The notes beneath the pieces were generated by a model. That model did not search any database and had not been told where the DNA came from. It saw only the letters and a program-made list of their open reading frames with translations. Made by a program: the position numbers and the translations under genes. From Streptomyces sp. TRM70350 (GTDB lineage Bacteria > Actinomycetota > Actinomycetes > Streptomycetales > Streptomycetaceae), in assembly GCF_019219825.1 (NCBI RefSeq), contig NZ_JAHUXH010000004.1:1-64000 (forward strand): 64,000 nucleotides of DNA, written 5' to 3'. This document shows positions 1-8,353 of the stretch, piece after piece. Every line of letters begins with the position of its first letter. The first letter of the stretch is position 1.

Positions 1-90
1 TACACCCGGCGGTGGCCTCACCATGGTCCTCACCCTCCGCGCGGGAACGCGCCCCGAGTTTCTCTCCGTACCTTCAGAAAGGCAGGCCTC

Positions 91-804
91 ATGGTGAGTC
101 TCACTGGGGGTGCTCCCCAGGCCCCCAGAGTGCTCGTGGTCGACGACGAGCCACAGATCGTGCGCGCTCTCGTGATCAACCTCAAGGCGCGCAAGTACGT
201 GGTCGAGGCGGCCTACGACGGGGCCACCGCCCTCCAGCTCGCCGCCGCCCGCCACCCCGACGTGGTCGTCCTCGACCTGGGGCTGCCCGACATGGACGGC
301 GTCGAGGTGATCAAGGGGCTGCGTGGCTGGACCCGGGTGCCGATCATCGTGCTGTCGGCCCGGCACTCCTCCGACGAGAAGGTCGAGGCGCTCGACGCGG
401 GCGCCGACGACTACGTCACCAAGCCCTTCGGCATGGACGAACTGCTCGCCCGGCTGCGGGCCGCCGTCCGCCGCGCCGAGCCCGCCGGGGCCGGTGAGGA
501 CGAGGTGGTCGTGGAGACCGACGAGTTCACCGTCGACCTCGCCGCGAAGAAGGTCAACCGGGGCGGGAGGGACGTACGGCTCACGCCCACGGAGTGGCAT
601 CTGCTGGAGGTGCTGGTGCGCAACACCGGCCGACTGGTCAGCCAGAAGCAGTTGTTGCAGGAGGTGTGGGGGCCGTCGTACGGGACGGAGACGAACTATC
701 TGCGCGTGTACATGGCACAACTGCGGCGGAAGCTGGAGGCGGATCCGTCGCATCCGAAGCACTTCATCACCGAGCCCGGGATGGGTTACCGATTCGAGAA
801 GTGA
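91..804 (+). CDS. kdpE: KdpE-like OmpR-family response regulator
   Basis: This is a two-component response regulator of the OmpR/PhoB type, most like KdpE, which works with the sensor KdpD to switch on the high-affinity Kdp potassium pump. An N-terminal receiver domain covers about residues 13-125, with acidic residues D18-D19, the phospho-acceptor D62 and the conserved lysine K111 in YVTKPFG. A winged-helix DNA-binding domain fills residues 140-237 (GRLVSQKQLL near its middle, MGYRF near its end). The length of 237 aa is usual. The kinase gene would lie upstream, outside the window. Assignment to KdpE rather than another OmpR member rests on overall resemblance and on the potassium-uptake genes nearby, so the family is certain and the target likely. 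Confidence 0.85.
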   Translation: MVSLTGGAPQAPRVLVVDDEPQIVRALVINLKARKYVVEAAYDGATALQLAAARHPDVVVLDLGLPDMDGVEVIKGLRGWTRVPIIVLSARHSSDEKVEALDAGADDYVTKPFGMDELLARLRAAVRRAEPAGAGEDEVVVETDEFTVDLAAKKVNRGGRDVRLTPTEWHLLEVLVRNTGRLVSQKQLLQEVWGPSYGTETNYLRVYMAQLRRKLEADPSHPKHFITEPGMGYRFEK

Positions 805-890
805 GTCGCGCCGGGGTCGGTTCGGACCCTGGCACCGGGGTACGTGACGGGGGGTACGTTGCTGTCGGTCCACCCCGGTAGGCTTCAGAC

Positions 891-1289
891 ATGAGTGCTG
901 TTCCTCGTTCCGAAAAGCCGGTGGGCCGGTTCCGGCGCATGCTCGACCGGCTCTCCTCTTCGCAGGAGGACCTGGAGTCCGAGGAGCTGCGGGAGGACGC
1001 CGAGACCGCGGGTTGTACGCGCATCGGTGACTGTCATGACCGACAGATCGTCACGGTTACTGGTACCTTGCGCACGGTCACGCTGCGTCCGCGCGCGGGA
1101 GTCCCGGCCCTGGAGGCCGAGTTGTTCGACGGCTCCGCCGCACTGGACGTCGTGTGGCTCGGCAGGCGCTCCATCGTCGGGATAGAACCGGGGCGCAAGC
1201 TGATCGCATCGGGCCGGATCTCGATGAGCCGGGGCCGCCGGGTGCTGTTCAACCCCAAGTACGAACTGAGACCCCTCGGACGGGAGTAG
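891..1289 (+). CDS. OB-fold nucleic-acid-binding domain protein
   Basis: This 132-aa protein consists of a charged N-terminal stretch (about residues 1-45) followed by an OB-fold at about residues 48-130. The fold is recognisable from the run VTVTGTLRTVTL, the segment AELFDGSAALDVVW, the basic turn WLGRR and the GRKLIASGRIS strand, as in RecG- or aspartyl-tRNA-synthetase-like OB domains. Small proteins of this type are common in actinomycetes and their role is not established. It may bind single-stranded nucleic acid. The ATG at 891 is used; no strong ribosome site decides it. The gene ends three bases before the next one, so the two are probably co-transcribed. Confidence 0.8.
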   Translation: MSAVPRSEKPVGRFRRMLDRLSSSQEDLESEELREDAETAGCTRIGDCHDRQIVTVTGTLRTVTLRPRAGVPALEAELFDGSAALDVVWLGRRSIVGIEPGRKLIASGRISMSRGRRVLFNPKYELRPLGRE

Positions 1290-1292
1290 CCG

Positions 1293-2012
1293 GTGACGTC
1301 GCTCGACAAGCCGACTGAGCACACCGAAGACACGGAGCACGACAACCGGGCAGTGACGGAGGCCGCGCTGTTCGAGGCCTTCGGCGGCGTGCGGGGCATG
1401 ATCGAGACGGTGCTGCCGGGCCTCCTCTTCGTGACCATCTACACGATCAACAAGGACCTGCACCTGTCGGCGCTGGCCGCCCTGGGTGTGTCCCTGCTGC
1501 TCGTGGTGGTCCGCCTGGCGATGAAGGACACCGTCAAGCACGCCTTCAGCGGTGTCTTCGGCGTGGCCTTCGGTGTCGTCTTCGCGATGATGACCGGCAA
1601 CGCCAAGGACTTCTACCTGCCGGGCATGCTCTACACCCTGGGCCTGGCGCTGGCGTACATCATCACCACGCTGGCCGGTGTGCCCCTGATCGGCCTGATG
1701 CTCGGCCCGGTCTTCAAGGAGAACCTCTCCTGGCGCACCCGCAATCCGGGCCGCAAGAAGGCCTACGCCAAGGCCAGCTGGGCGTGGGGGCTGATCCTGC
1801 TCGGCAAGTGCGCGATCCTCTTCCCGCTGTACTGGTGGGCCGACACCACGCAGCTCGGCTGGGTGCTGGTGGCGCTGAAGATCCCGCCCTTCCTGCTGGC
1901 GGTGTGGCTGACCTGGGTCTTCCTGGCCAAGGCGCCGCCGCCCATCGATGTCTTCGCCGAGATGGAGGCGGAGGAGCGGCGCCGGGAGGCCGAGGCGCGG
2001 GCGGGGGAGTAG
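1293..2012 (+). CDS. DUF3159 family membrane protein
   Basis: This 239-aa integral membrane protein belongs to the DUF3159 family of actinomycetes, whose function is unknown. It begins with a GTG four bases after the preceding stop. The first 35 residues are acidic and soluble. About six hydrophobic segments follow, including VLPGLLFVTIYTI, LAALGVSLLLVVV, FGVAFGVVFAMM, LGLALAYIITTLAGV, LGKCAILFPLYWW and a last helix near residue 200. The C-terminal tail is Glu/Arg-rich and probably cytoplasmic. Coupling to the OB-fold gene is conserved in many actinobacteria as far as I know, but no mechanism is established. It ends at a dense direct-repeat cluster and a strong palindrome. Confidence 0.8.
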   Translation: MTSLDKPTEHTEDTEHDNRAVTEAALFEAFGGVRGMIETVLPGLLFVTIYTINKDLHLSALAALGVSLLLVVVRLAMKDTVKHAFSGVFGVAFGVVFAMMTGNAKDFYLPGMLYTLGLALAYIITTLAGVPLIGLMLGPVFKENLSWRTRNPGRKKAYAKASWAWGLILLGKCAILFPLYWWADTTQLGWVLVALKIPPFLLAVWLTWVFLAKAPPPIDVFAEMEAEERRREAEARAGE

Positions 2013-2016
2013 CGGC

Positions 2017-2114
2017 TTCCGGGACGGGTTTCCGGGACGGGTTTCCGGGACGGGTTTCCGGGACGGGTTTTCGGACGGGCTTCCAGGACGGGTTTTCGGA
2101 CGGGCTTCCGGGAC
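2017..2114. repeat. Nested 13-bp and 25-bp tandem repeats
   Basis: Immediately after the DUF3159 stop codon there are four exact head-to-tail copies of the 13-mer TTCCGGGACGGGT (from 2017, 2030, 2043 and 2056). Two near-exact copies of a 25-bp unit follow, starting at 2066 and 2091, built from variants of the same 13-mer. The block is non-coding and lies between two convergent transcription units, just before a palindromic terminator. Arrays like this change copy number by slippage. No protein-binding role is evident from sequence alone. Confidence 0.9.
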
Positions 2115-2123
2115 TGTACGAGC

Positions 2124-2153
2124 GAGGGCGCCCCGCGATCGCGGGGCGCCCTC
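2124..2153. terminator. Bidirectional palindromic terminator
   Basis: A perfect 30-bp palindrome (15 bp per arm, very GC-rich, centred on GATC) lies between the convergent DUF3159 and trkA genes. It can form a strong hairpin in RNA from either strand. There is no clear U-tract, as is usual in streptomycetes. Confidence 0.8.
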
Positions 2154-2173
2154 GGTGTCGTAGCCGACCGGCC

Positions 2174-2851
2174 CTAGTCCGCCGGGTGTTCCCGGCGCAC
2201 CGACAGCAGGTCCTCCAGCTGCTCCTCACGGGCCTGCGCGGCCACGAAGAGCAGTTCGTCGCCCGCCTCCAGCGAGTCCTCCTGGGACGGGGTGAGGACG
2301 CGGGTGCCGCGGATGATGGTGACCAGGGAGGTGTCCTCGGGCCACTCCACGTCGCCGACCTGGGTTCCGGCCAGGGCCGACTCCTCCGGCAGGGTCAGCT
2401 CGACGAGGTTGGCGTCGCCGTGGCTGAAGCGCAGCAGGCGGACCAGGTCGCCGACGCTGACCGCCTCCTCGACCAGGGCCGACATCAGGCGCGGGGTGGA
2501 GACGGCGACGTCGACGCCCCAGGCCTCGTTGAACAGCCACTCGTTCTTGGGGTTGTTGACGCGGGCGACGACGCGCGGGACGCCGTACTCCGTCTTGGCC
2601 AGCAGGGAGACGACCAGGTTCACCTTGTCGTCGCCCGTCGCGGCGATCACGACGTTGCAGCGCTGGAGCGCCGCCTCGTCCAGGGACGTGATCTCGCAGG
2701 CGTCGGCGAGCAGCCACTCCGCCTGCGGGACGCGCTCGACCGAGATGGCGGTCGGCGCCTTGTCGATGAGCAGGACCTCGTGGCCGTTCTCCAGCAGCTC
2801 ACCGGCGATCGACCGGCCGACCGCGCCGGCTCCGGCAATGGCGACGCGCAT
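2174..2851 (-). CDS. TrkA-family potassium uptake protein (second of a pair)
   Basis: This cytoplasmic Trk/Ktr regulatory subunit gates a potassium channel in response to bound nucleotide. It is 225 aa, with an N-terminal RCK/TrkA-N Rossmann domain starting MRVAIAGAGAVGRSIAGELL (glycine motif GAGAVG), an acidic ribose-binding site after the second strand (VLLIDKAP) and a C-terminal TrkA-C domain at about residues 140-220. Its ATG overlaps the stop of the upstream trkA by one base (ATGA), so the two are translationally coupled and probably form a hetero-oligomer, as in the CeoB/CeoC pairs of actinomycetes. No membrane subunit is adjacent. Confidence 0.9.
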   Translation of the reverse strand: MRVAIAGAGAVGRSIAGELLENGHEVLLIDKAPTAISVERVPQAEWLLADACEITSLDEAALQRCNVVIAATGDDKVNLVVSLLAKTEYGVPRVVARVNNPKNEWLFNEAWGVDVAVSTPRLMSALVEEAVSVGDLVRLLRFSHGDANLVELTLPEESALAGTQVGDVEWPEDTSLVTIIRGTRVLTPSQEDSLEAGDELLFVAAQAREEQLEDLLSVRREHPAD

Positions 2852-3522
2852 CAGTGACCGCCCTCCTTCACGGGGCCCTCGGCGAACGACGCCTCGACCT
2901 TCTCGACATCGTCACTGCGCATCATCACGTGCACCAGATCGCCCTCCTGCAACACCGTCTGCGAGGTGGGCAGGATGGCCTCGCCGAGCCGGGTGAGGAA
3001 CGCCACGCGGACGCCCGTCTCCTCCTGCAGCTTGCTGATCTTGTGGCCGACCCAGGCGCTGGAGGCGTGCACCTCGGCAAGCTGCACGCCACCGGTGGGG
3101 TCGCGCCACAGTGGTTCGGAGCCGGACGGCAGCAGCCGGCGCAGCATCTGGTCCGCCGTCCAGCGGACCGTGGCGACCGTCGGGATGCCGAGGCGCTGGT
3201 AGACCTCGGCGCGGCGGGGGTCGTAGATGCGGGCCGCGACGTTCTCGACGCCGAACATCTCGCGGGCCACCCGGGCGGCGATGATGTTGGAGTTGTCGCC
3301 GCTGGAGACCGCGGCGAAGGCGCCGGCCTCCTCGATGCCCGCCTCGCGCAGGGTGTCCTGGTCGAAGCCGACGCCGGTGACCCTGCGGCCACCGAACGAG
3401 GAGCCCAGTCGTCGGAAGGCGGTGGGGTCCTGGTCGATCACGGCGACCGTGTGCCCCTGTTGCTCCAGGGTCTGGGCGAGAGCGGAGCCCACTCTGCCGC
3501 AGCCCATGATGACGATGTGCAC
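2851..3522 (-). CDS. TrkA-family potassium uptake protein (first of a pair)
   Basis: This is a cytoplasmic potassium-channel gating protein of 223 aa. The Rossmann domain opens with HIVIMGCGRVGSALA (glycine motif GCGRVG) and TVAVIDQDPTAF, and a TrkA-C domain lies at about residues 135-215. I start it at the GTG ending at 3522 because GGAAGG lies a few bases upstream and the family motif begins at the next residue. The longer reading would add 35 residues unlike the family. It is coupled by a one-base overlap to the second trkA. A 31-aa membrane peptide gene lies about 120 bp upstream on the same strand. Confidence 0.9.
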   Translation of the reverse strand: MHIVIMGCGRVGSALAQTLEQQGHTVAVIDQDPTAFRRLGSSFGGRRVTGVGFDQDTLREAGIEEAGAFAAVSSGDNSNIIAARVAREMFGVENVAARIYDPRRAEVYQRLGIPTVATVRWTADQMLRRLLPSGSEPLWRDPTGGVQLAEVHASSAWVGHKISKLQEETGVRVAFLTRLGEAILPTSQTVLQEGDLVHVMMRSDDVEKVEASFAEGPVKEGGH

Positions 3523-3639
3523 GACCGTCCTTCCGAGGGTCAGGAGTTGTTGACTTGGCTTGAAACAGGGTCTCAGACCGCCGACCAAGCTACACACGCA
3601 CGGTCTACGGAGGGCACCCCCGTGCACGGTTCGGGCAGA

Positions 3640-3735
3640 TCAACGGCGGCTGATGCTCCAGACGCTGAGGACGGTGAGGATGCCGAGGCCGACGAGGGCG
3701 GCGGTGGCACCGATGAGCTCTGCGGTCGCGGGCAT
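3640..3735 (-). CDS. 31-aa single-span membrane peptide
   Basis: A short reading frame codes for a peptide starting MPATAELIGATAAL and ending VWSISRR. The middle (about residues 7-27) is uniformly hydrophobic, long enough for one transmembrane helix, and the end carries two arginines that should stay in the cytoplasm. The ATG is preceded by CCGGAGG at good spacing, one of the clearest ribosome sites in the window. It lies upstream of, and in line with, the two trkA genes, so it may be a small accessory of the potassium system. That link rests on position only. It is short enough to be skipped by automatic gene callers. Confidence 0.7.
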   Translation of the reverse strand: MPATAELIGATAALVGLGILTVLSVWSISRR

Positions 3736-3870
3736 GGGACCTCCGGAGAACGGGGCAGGAAGGCCGTACGAGAAGGGTTTTGTCATATAGGCATGCAGAT
3801 GGTGGTGTCCGCCGGATCCGTGGTCTGACCTGCCGGGTATTTCACTCGGGGGGCAGATGCGAGGAGGCCG

Positions 3871-5958
3871 GTGGGCGACCTCCTGTTCGAAGGCTTACGA
3901 TCCTCTGTTGTGTCCAAACTGACCGACGTGCCCAAACGGATCCTGATCGGGCGCGCGCTGCGCAGTGACCGGTTGGGGGAAACACTCCTGCCGAAGCGCG
4001 TCGCACTCCCCGTCTTCGCCTCCGACCCGCTCTCCTCCGTGGCGTACGCACCCGGCGAGGTGCTGCTGGTCCTGTCCATCGCGGGCGTGTCGGCGTACCA
4101 CTTCAGCCCCTGGATCGCCGCCGCGGTCGTCGTGCTGATGTTCACGGTCGTCGCCTCCTACCGGCAGAACGTGCGCGCCTACCCGAGCGGCGGCGGCGAC
4201 TACGAGGTCGCGACCACCAACCTCGGCCGCAAGGCCGGCCTCACCGTCGCCAGCGCCCTGCTCGTCGACTACGTCCTGACCGTAGCCGTCTCCATCTCCT
4301 CCGGCATCGAGAACCTCGGCTCGGCGATCCCGTTCGTCGTCGAGCACAAGGTGTTCTGCGCGATGGCCGTGATCCTGCTGCTGACCCTGATGAACCTGCG
4401 CGGGGTCAGGGAGTCGGGCACGCTGTTCGCGATTCCGACGTACGTCTTCGTCACGGGCGTCTTCCTCATGATCGCCTGGGGTTCCTTCCGCGGCCTGGTG
4501 CTGGACGACACCATGCGGGCGCCGACGGCGGGCTATGAGATCAAGCCCGAGCACGAGGGCCTGGCCGGGTTCGCCCTGCTGTTCCTTCTGCTGCGGGCCT
4601 TCTCCTCCGGCTGCGCCGCGCTCACCGGCGTCGAGGCGATCTCCAACGGCGTCCCCGCCTTCCGCAAGCCCAAGTCGCGCAACGCCGCGACCACGCTGGC
4701 GCTGATGGGCCTGCTGGCCGTCACCATGTTCTGCGGCATCATCGGCCTGGCCATGGCCTCCAACGTCCGGATGGCCGAGCACCCGGCCCAGGACCTGCTC
4801 GACAAGGGCGTCCCGGTCGGCCCCGACTACGTCCAGAACCCGGTGATCACACAGGTCGCCGAGGCGGTCTTCGGCAAGGGCAGCCTCCTGTTCATCATGC
4901 TGGCCGCGGCGACCGCGCTGGTGCTGTTCCTCGCCGCGAACACCGCGTACAACGGCTTCCCGGTGCTCGGCTCGATCCTCGCCCAGGACCGCTACCTGCC
5001 GCGCCAGCTGCACACGCGCGGCGACCGCCTCGCCTTCTCCAACGGCATCGTGCTGCTGGCCGGCGCCGCCGCGCTGCTGGTGTGGATCTACGAGGCCGAC
5101 TCCACGCGGCTGATCCAGCTCTACATCGTCGGCGTGTTCGTGTCCTTCACGCTCAGCCAGACCGGCATGGTCCGCCACTGGAACCGTCACCTGGCCGTCG
5201 AGAAGGACCCCGCCAAGCGCCGCCACATGATCCGCTCCCGTGCGATCAACGCCTTCGGCGCCTTCTTCACGGCCCTGGTCCTGGTCGTCGTCCTGGTCAC
5301 CAAGTTCAGCCACGGCGCCTGGGTCGCGCTGCTCGGCATGGTGATCTTCTACGTGATGATGACCGCGATCCGCCGCCACTACGACCATGTGTCCCGGGAG
5401 CTCGCCGCCCCCGAGGGCCCGAGCGACGACAGCGTCCGCCCGTCCCGCGTCCACTCGGTCGTCCTGATCTCCAAGATCCACCGCCCCACGCTGCGCGCTC
5501 TGGCCTACGCCAAGCTGCTGCGCTCGGACACCCTTGAGGCACTCAGCGTCAACGTCGACCCGGCCGACACCAAGGTGCTGCGCGAGGAGTGGGAACGGCG
5601 TGGGATCGACGTACCGCTGAAGGTGCTGGACTCGCCGTACCGCGAGGTCACGCGGCCGGTCATCGAGTACGTGAAGGGCCTGCGGCGGCAGTCGCCGCGT
5701 GATGTGGTGTCCGTGATCATCCCGGAGTACGTGGTCGGGCACTGGTACGAGCATCTGCTGCACAACCAGAGCGCGTTGCGGCTGAAGGGGCGGCTGCTGT
5801 TCACGCCGGGCGTGATGGTGACGTCGGTGCCCTACCAGCTGGCGTCGTCGGAGGCGGCGAAGAAGCGCGCCAGGAAGCGGCAGGAGTGGAACGCGCCCGG
5901 GTCGGTGCGGCGGGGGCCGGCGCAGGAGCGGCCCAGGGAGCCCAGCGGCCGGGACTGA
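3871..5958 (+). CDS. APC-superfamily amino acid/polyamine permease
   Basis: This large secondary transporter of the APC superfamily (695 aa) resembles the actinobacterial KUP/APC hybrid group. The opening ASDPLSSVAYAPGEVLLVL motif in helix 1, the RQNVRAYPSGGGDYEV loop and about 12 hydrophobic helices up to residue 510 support this. A soluble C-terminal domain of about 170 residues (from HSVVLISKIHRPTLRAL) resembles the cytosolic domain of this subgroup. The GTG at 3871 has GAGGAGG four bases upstream. A second GTG at 3910 (VSKLTDVPKRI) is where many relatives start, so the first 13 residues are uncertain. Substrate cannot be read from sequence. The neighbouring trkA genes make cation-coupled transport an attractive guess only. 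Confidence 0.85.
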   Translation: MGDLLFEGLRSSVVSKLTDVPKRILIGRALRSDRLGETLLPKRVALPVFASDPLSSVAYAPGEVLLVLSIAGVSAYHFSPWIAAAVVVLMFTVVASYRQNVRAYPSGGGDYEVATTNLGRKAGLTVASALLVDYVLTVAVSISSGIENLGSAIPFVVEHKVFCAMAVILLLTLMNLRGVRESGTLFAIPTYVFVTGVFLMIAWGSFRGLVLDDTMRAPTAGYEIKPEHEGLAGFALLFLLLRAFSSGCAALTGVEAISNGVPAFRKPKSRNAATTLALMGLLAVTMFCGIIGLAMASNVRMAEHPAQDLLDKGVPVGPDYVQNPVITQVAEAVFGKGSLLFIMLAAATALVLFLAANTAYNGFPVLGSILAQDRYLPRQLHTRGDRLAFSNGIVLLAGAAALLVWIYEADSTRLIQLYIVGVFVSFTLSQTGMVRHWNRHLAVEKDPAKRRHMIRSRAINAFGAFFTALVLVVVLVTKFSHGAWVALLGMVIFYVMMTAIRRHYDHVSRELAAPEGPSDDSVRPSRVHSVVLISKIHRPTLRALAYAKLLRSDTLEALSVNVDPADTKVLREEWERRGIDVPLKVLDSPYREVTRPVIEYVKGLRRQSPRDVVSVIIPEYVVGHWYEHLLHNQSALRLKGRLLFTPGVMVTSVPYQLASSEAAKKRARKRQEWNAPGSVRRGPAQERPREPSGRD

Positions 5959-5991
5959 GGGGTGCGGTGAGCACGTAGACTGGTGGGCTGT

Positions 5992-6076
5992 TGTCCGGTG
6001 GTACCTCTCTCGTAGCCGGTGGTACCTCTCCCGTGTCCGGTCGTACCACTTTCGTATCCGGTCGGACCTTCCCTCG
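5992..6076 (+). repeat. Four 21-bp tandem repeats in the methyltransferase leader
   Basis: Units start at 5992, 6013, 6034 and 6055 and follow the pattern TRKCCGGTSGTACCTCTC. They lie between a TAGACT-like -10 (5976-5981) and the ATG at 6096, so they would be in the 5' leader of the methyltransferase mRNA. Read in frame from a TTG at 5991, they would encode a degenerate heptapeptide repeat (SGGTSLV, AGGTSPV, SGRTTFV), giving a 35-residue N-terminal extension. Confidence 0.85.
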
Positions 6077-6095
6077 TATATGGAGCGCCCCCGCC

Positions 6096-7436
6096 ATGCA
6101 GGCTGAATCGAAGAAACCGCAGGTGGGGTCGCTCGTCGGGGAGGAGTACGAGGTCGAGGTCGGCCCCGTCGCCCATGGCGGGCACTGCATCGCGCGCACC
6201 GAGTCGGGACAGGTGCTGTTCGTCCGGCACACGCTGCCCGGTGAACGGGTCGTCGCCCGGGTGACCGAGGGCGAGGAGGGCGCGCGTTTCCTGCGGGCGG
6301 ACGCGGTCGAGGTGCTGTCGGCGTCCAAGGACCGCATCGAGGCGCCCTGCCCCTACGCCGGGCCCGGCCGGTGCGGCGGCTGCGACTGGCAGCACGCCAA
6401 GCCGGGGGCGCAGCGACGGCTGAAGGGCGAGGTGATCGCCGAGCAGCTGCGGCGGCTCGCGGGTCTCACGCCGGAGGAGGTCGGCTGGGACGGCACGGTC
6501 ATGCCGGCCGAGGGCGACAAGCTTCCGGCGGGGCAGGTGCCGCAGTGGCGGACGCGGGTGCAGTACGCGGTGGACGCCTCGGGGCGCGCGGGTCTGCGTC
6601 GGCACCGGTCGCACGAGGTGGAGCCGATCGACCACTGCATGATCGCCGCCGAGGGGGTCAGCGAGCTGGGCGTCGAGAAGCGTGAGTGGCCCGGCATGGC
6701 GTCGATCGAGGCGATCGCGGCGACGGGGTCGCAGGACCGGCAGGTGATTCTGACGCCGCGGCCGGGGGCGCGGCTGCCGATCGTGGAGCTGGACCGGCCG
6801 GTGTCGGTGATGAGGGTCGGCGAGAAGGACGGCGGCGTCCACCGCGTCCACGGCCGCCCGTTCGTCCGCGAGCGCGCGGACGGCCGTACGTACCGGGTCG
6901 GGGCCGGTGGCTTCTGGCAGGTCCATCCGAAGGCGGCGGACACGCTGGTGACGGCGGTCATGCAGGGCCTGCTGCCGCGCAAGGGCGACACGGCGCTCGA
7001 CCTGTACTGCGGCGTCGGCCTGTTCGCGGGCGCGCTCGCCGACCGGGTCGGGGAGAAGGGCGCGGTCCTCGGCATCGAGTCCGGCAAGCGGGCCGTGGAG
7101 GACGCGCGACACAACCTCGCCGAGTTTCCGCGGGTGCGGATCGAGCAGGGCAAGGTCGAGACGGTCCTGCCGCGCACGGGGATCACCGAGGTCGACCTCA
7201 TCGTCCTCGATCCGCCGCGGGCGGGGGCGGGGCGGAAGACGGTGGAGCATCTGGCGTCGTTGGGGGCTCGGCGGATCGCGTATGTGGCCTGCGATCCGGC
7301 GGCGTTGGCGCGGGACTTGGGGTACTTCCGGGACGGGGGGTATCGGGTGCGGATGCTGCGGGCGTTCGATCTGTTTCCGATGACCTCGCACGTGGAGTGC
7401 GTGGCGATTCTCGAACCTGCCGCAAAGGGCGTCTGA
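6096..7436 (+). CDS. TRAM-domain RNA m5U methyltransferase (TrmA/RlmD family)
   Basis: This is a SAM-dependent RNA methyltransferase that forms 5-methyluridine in rRNA or tRNA. A TRAM RNA-binding domain lies at about residues 10-75. A cysteine cluster follows (C85, C93, C96 in CPYAGPGRCGGCDWQH), typical of the Fe-S members of the family. The SAM site is LDLYCGVGLFAG, and the catalytic region has DPPRAGAG and the nucleophile cysteine in YVACDPAAL. The ATG at 6096 is preferred because the TRAM domain begins soon after. An upstream in-frame TTG at 5991 would add the repeat-encoded segment. Length 446 aa is normal. It stands at the left edge of the catabolic island and marks the end of the conserved core. 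Confidence 0.85.
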   Translation: MQAESKKPQVGSLVGEEYEVEVGPVAHGGHCIARTESGQVLFVRHTLPGERVVARVTEGEEGARFLRADAVEVLSASKDRIEAPCPYAGPGRCGGCDWQHAKPGAQRRLKGEVIAEQLRRLAGLTPEEVGWDGTVMPAEGDKLPAGQVPQWRTRVQYAVDASGRAGLRRHRSHEVEPIDHCMIAAEGVSELGVEKREWPGMASIEAIAATGSQDRQVILTPRPGARLPIVELDRPVSVMRVGEKDGGVHRVHGRPFVRERADGRTYRVGAGGFWQVHPKAADTLVTAVMQGLLPRKGDTALDLYCGVGLFAGALADRVGEKGAVLGIESGKRAVEDARHNLAEFPRVRIEQGKVETVLPRTGITEVDLIVLDPPRAGAGRKTVEHLASLGARRIAYVACDPAALARDLGYFRDGGYRVRMLRAFDLFPMTSHVECVAILEPAAKGV

Positions 7437-8353
7437 CCTGCTAGTTTCTCCGGTTCCCCGGGGAGGGGCGGGGTAGGCCGACCTGTTTTCGTGGCTGCGT
7501 GACGTGGAACTTCTCGCGGAACGTGGGCATGCGGCTGGCGTGCAGTCCCGTGGAATGGCGTACGGATGGCGGGCGAATGCGTTCTCGCGACTCGGAGAGG
7601 CAGGAGCGGCAACCGTCGCGACGCTCGTTCGACGCCGGTGTTCGGAGCATCAGATGGGCGGCGGACGGCCGGTAGGTCGACGGCCAGGCACGGCAGGGTG
7701 AGGCGCGCGCGGAGACGGACGCGACCACGAGGACCAGGACGGCCACCTGGCGAACCGCCTTCCTTGCTGCCCGAATACGGCTGCCTGCAGTCGTCCGAGG
7801 AGCGACGTCGCCTGCGGGGGCGTCCCTGCTCGGTCCGGAGCCCGGGACAACGGCAGACGACCGTGCCCTGGACGGGTGTACAAGCCGCCACCTGGGAGCC
7901 GCCCACCACACCTGCGCCATTGCCCCGATGCGACCAGCCGAGGCGCCCGGTACGGTCGTCGACCAGTACGGCCGCGTCCACGGCATTTCGGGGCTCCGTG
8001 TGGCCGATACGTCGATTCTCCGGCAATCCCTCGCGGGCCTCGGCGGTGCGGTCACGCCTGGGCCCGGTCAGGCCGGGCTGCCACTGCCGGGCAGGCTCGG
8101 GGCGGCGGCGCAGAGCTCGACCCACACGGCGCACGATCTTGGAGGACCTGTTCGCGGGGCCTGGGACTGGGTTGCCCGCGGTCGGGGTCTTGGTGGGCCA
8201 CAGTACAGGGCCTGGCCGAGGTGGTTGCCGAGTTGAGGGCCATCGTGATCGAGGCCGATCTTCGTCCGGTACCGGCGTGCGCCGTCCAGGCCCCCGGTGT
8301 GGGGGCTCGCGGTGCAGGCCGAGCCTCCGCCGGAGCCTGGTGCAGGCTGGGTC
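7437..8353. other. Decayed intergenic stretch at the left island border
   Basis: About 900 bp without an intact gene. Open frames on both strands have no coherent domain and look like by-products of GC-rich composition. The one recognisable piece is the GMC oxidoreductase tail listed separately at 7880-8035. I see no RNA gene, no terminal inverted repeats and no att-like duplication. The segment looks like deletion scar tissue between the core genome and the betaine island. Confidence 0.6.
7880..8035 (+). pseudogene. C-terminal fragment of a GMC oxidoreductase
   Basis: One frame reads HLGAAHHTCAIAP and then GTVVDQYGRVHGISGLRVA and ADTSIL, the signature C-terminal FAD-binding block of GMC-family alcohol dehydrogenases (usually a His-containing TC.MG segment, then VVD..GRVHG..GLRVADAS.LP). 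The roughly 450 residues that should precede it are absent and the end degenerates after ADTSIL. It is a remnant, not a functional gene. It is not a copy of the intact betA in the window, whose matching block reads [21 protein letters not shown]. Confidence 0.7.

Noticed and set aside
2174..3522. The two TrkA genes as one frameshifted two-domain TrkA
   Set aside because: Each has its own complete Rossmann and TrkA-C domain and its own start with a one-base ATGA overlap, as in normal actinobacterial pairs.
3895..5763. 622-residue open frame on the reverse strand opposite the APC permease
   Set aside because: It is an Asp/Gly/Val/His-rich antisense frame typical of GC-rich DNA, with no domain; the forward frame is a well-conserved transporter.
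6353..8134. 593-residue reverse frame extending from the methyltransferase into the decayed region
   Set aside because: Arg/Pro/Ser-rich with no motif; the portion beyond the methyltransferase has no independent support.
8036..8353. Possible transposase fragment on the reverse strand upstream of fdhF
   Set aside because: A string such as KIGLDHDGPQLGNHLGQALY looked suggestive, but no transposase motif or inverted ends could be confirmed.
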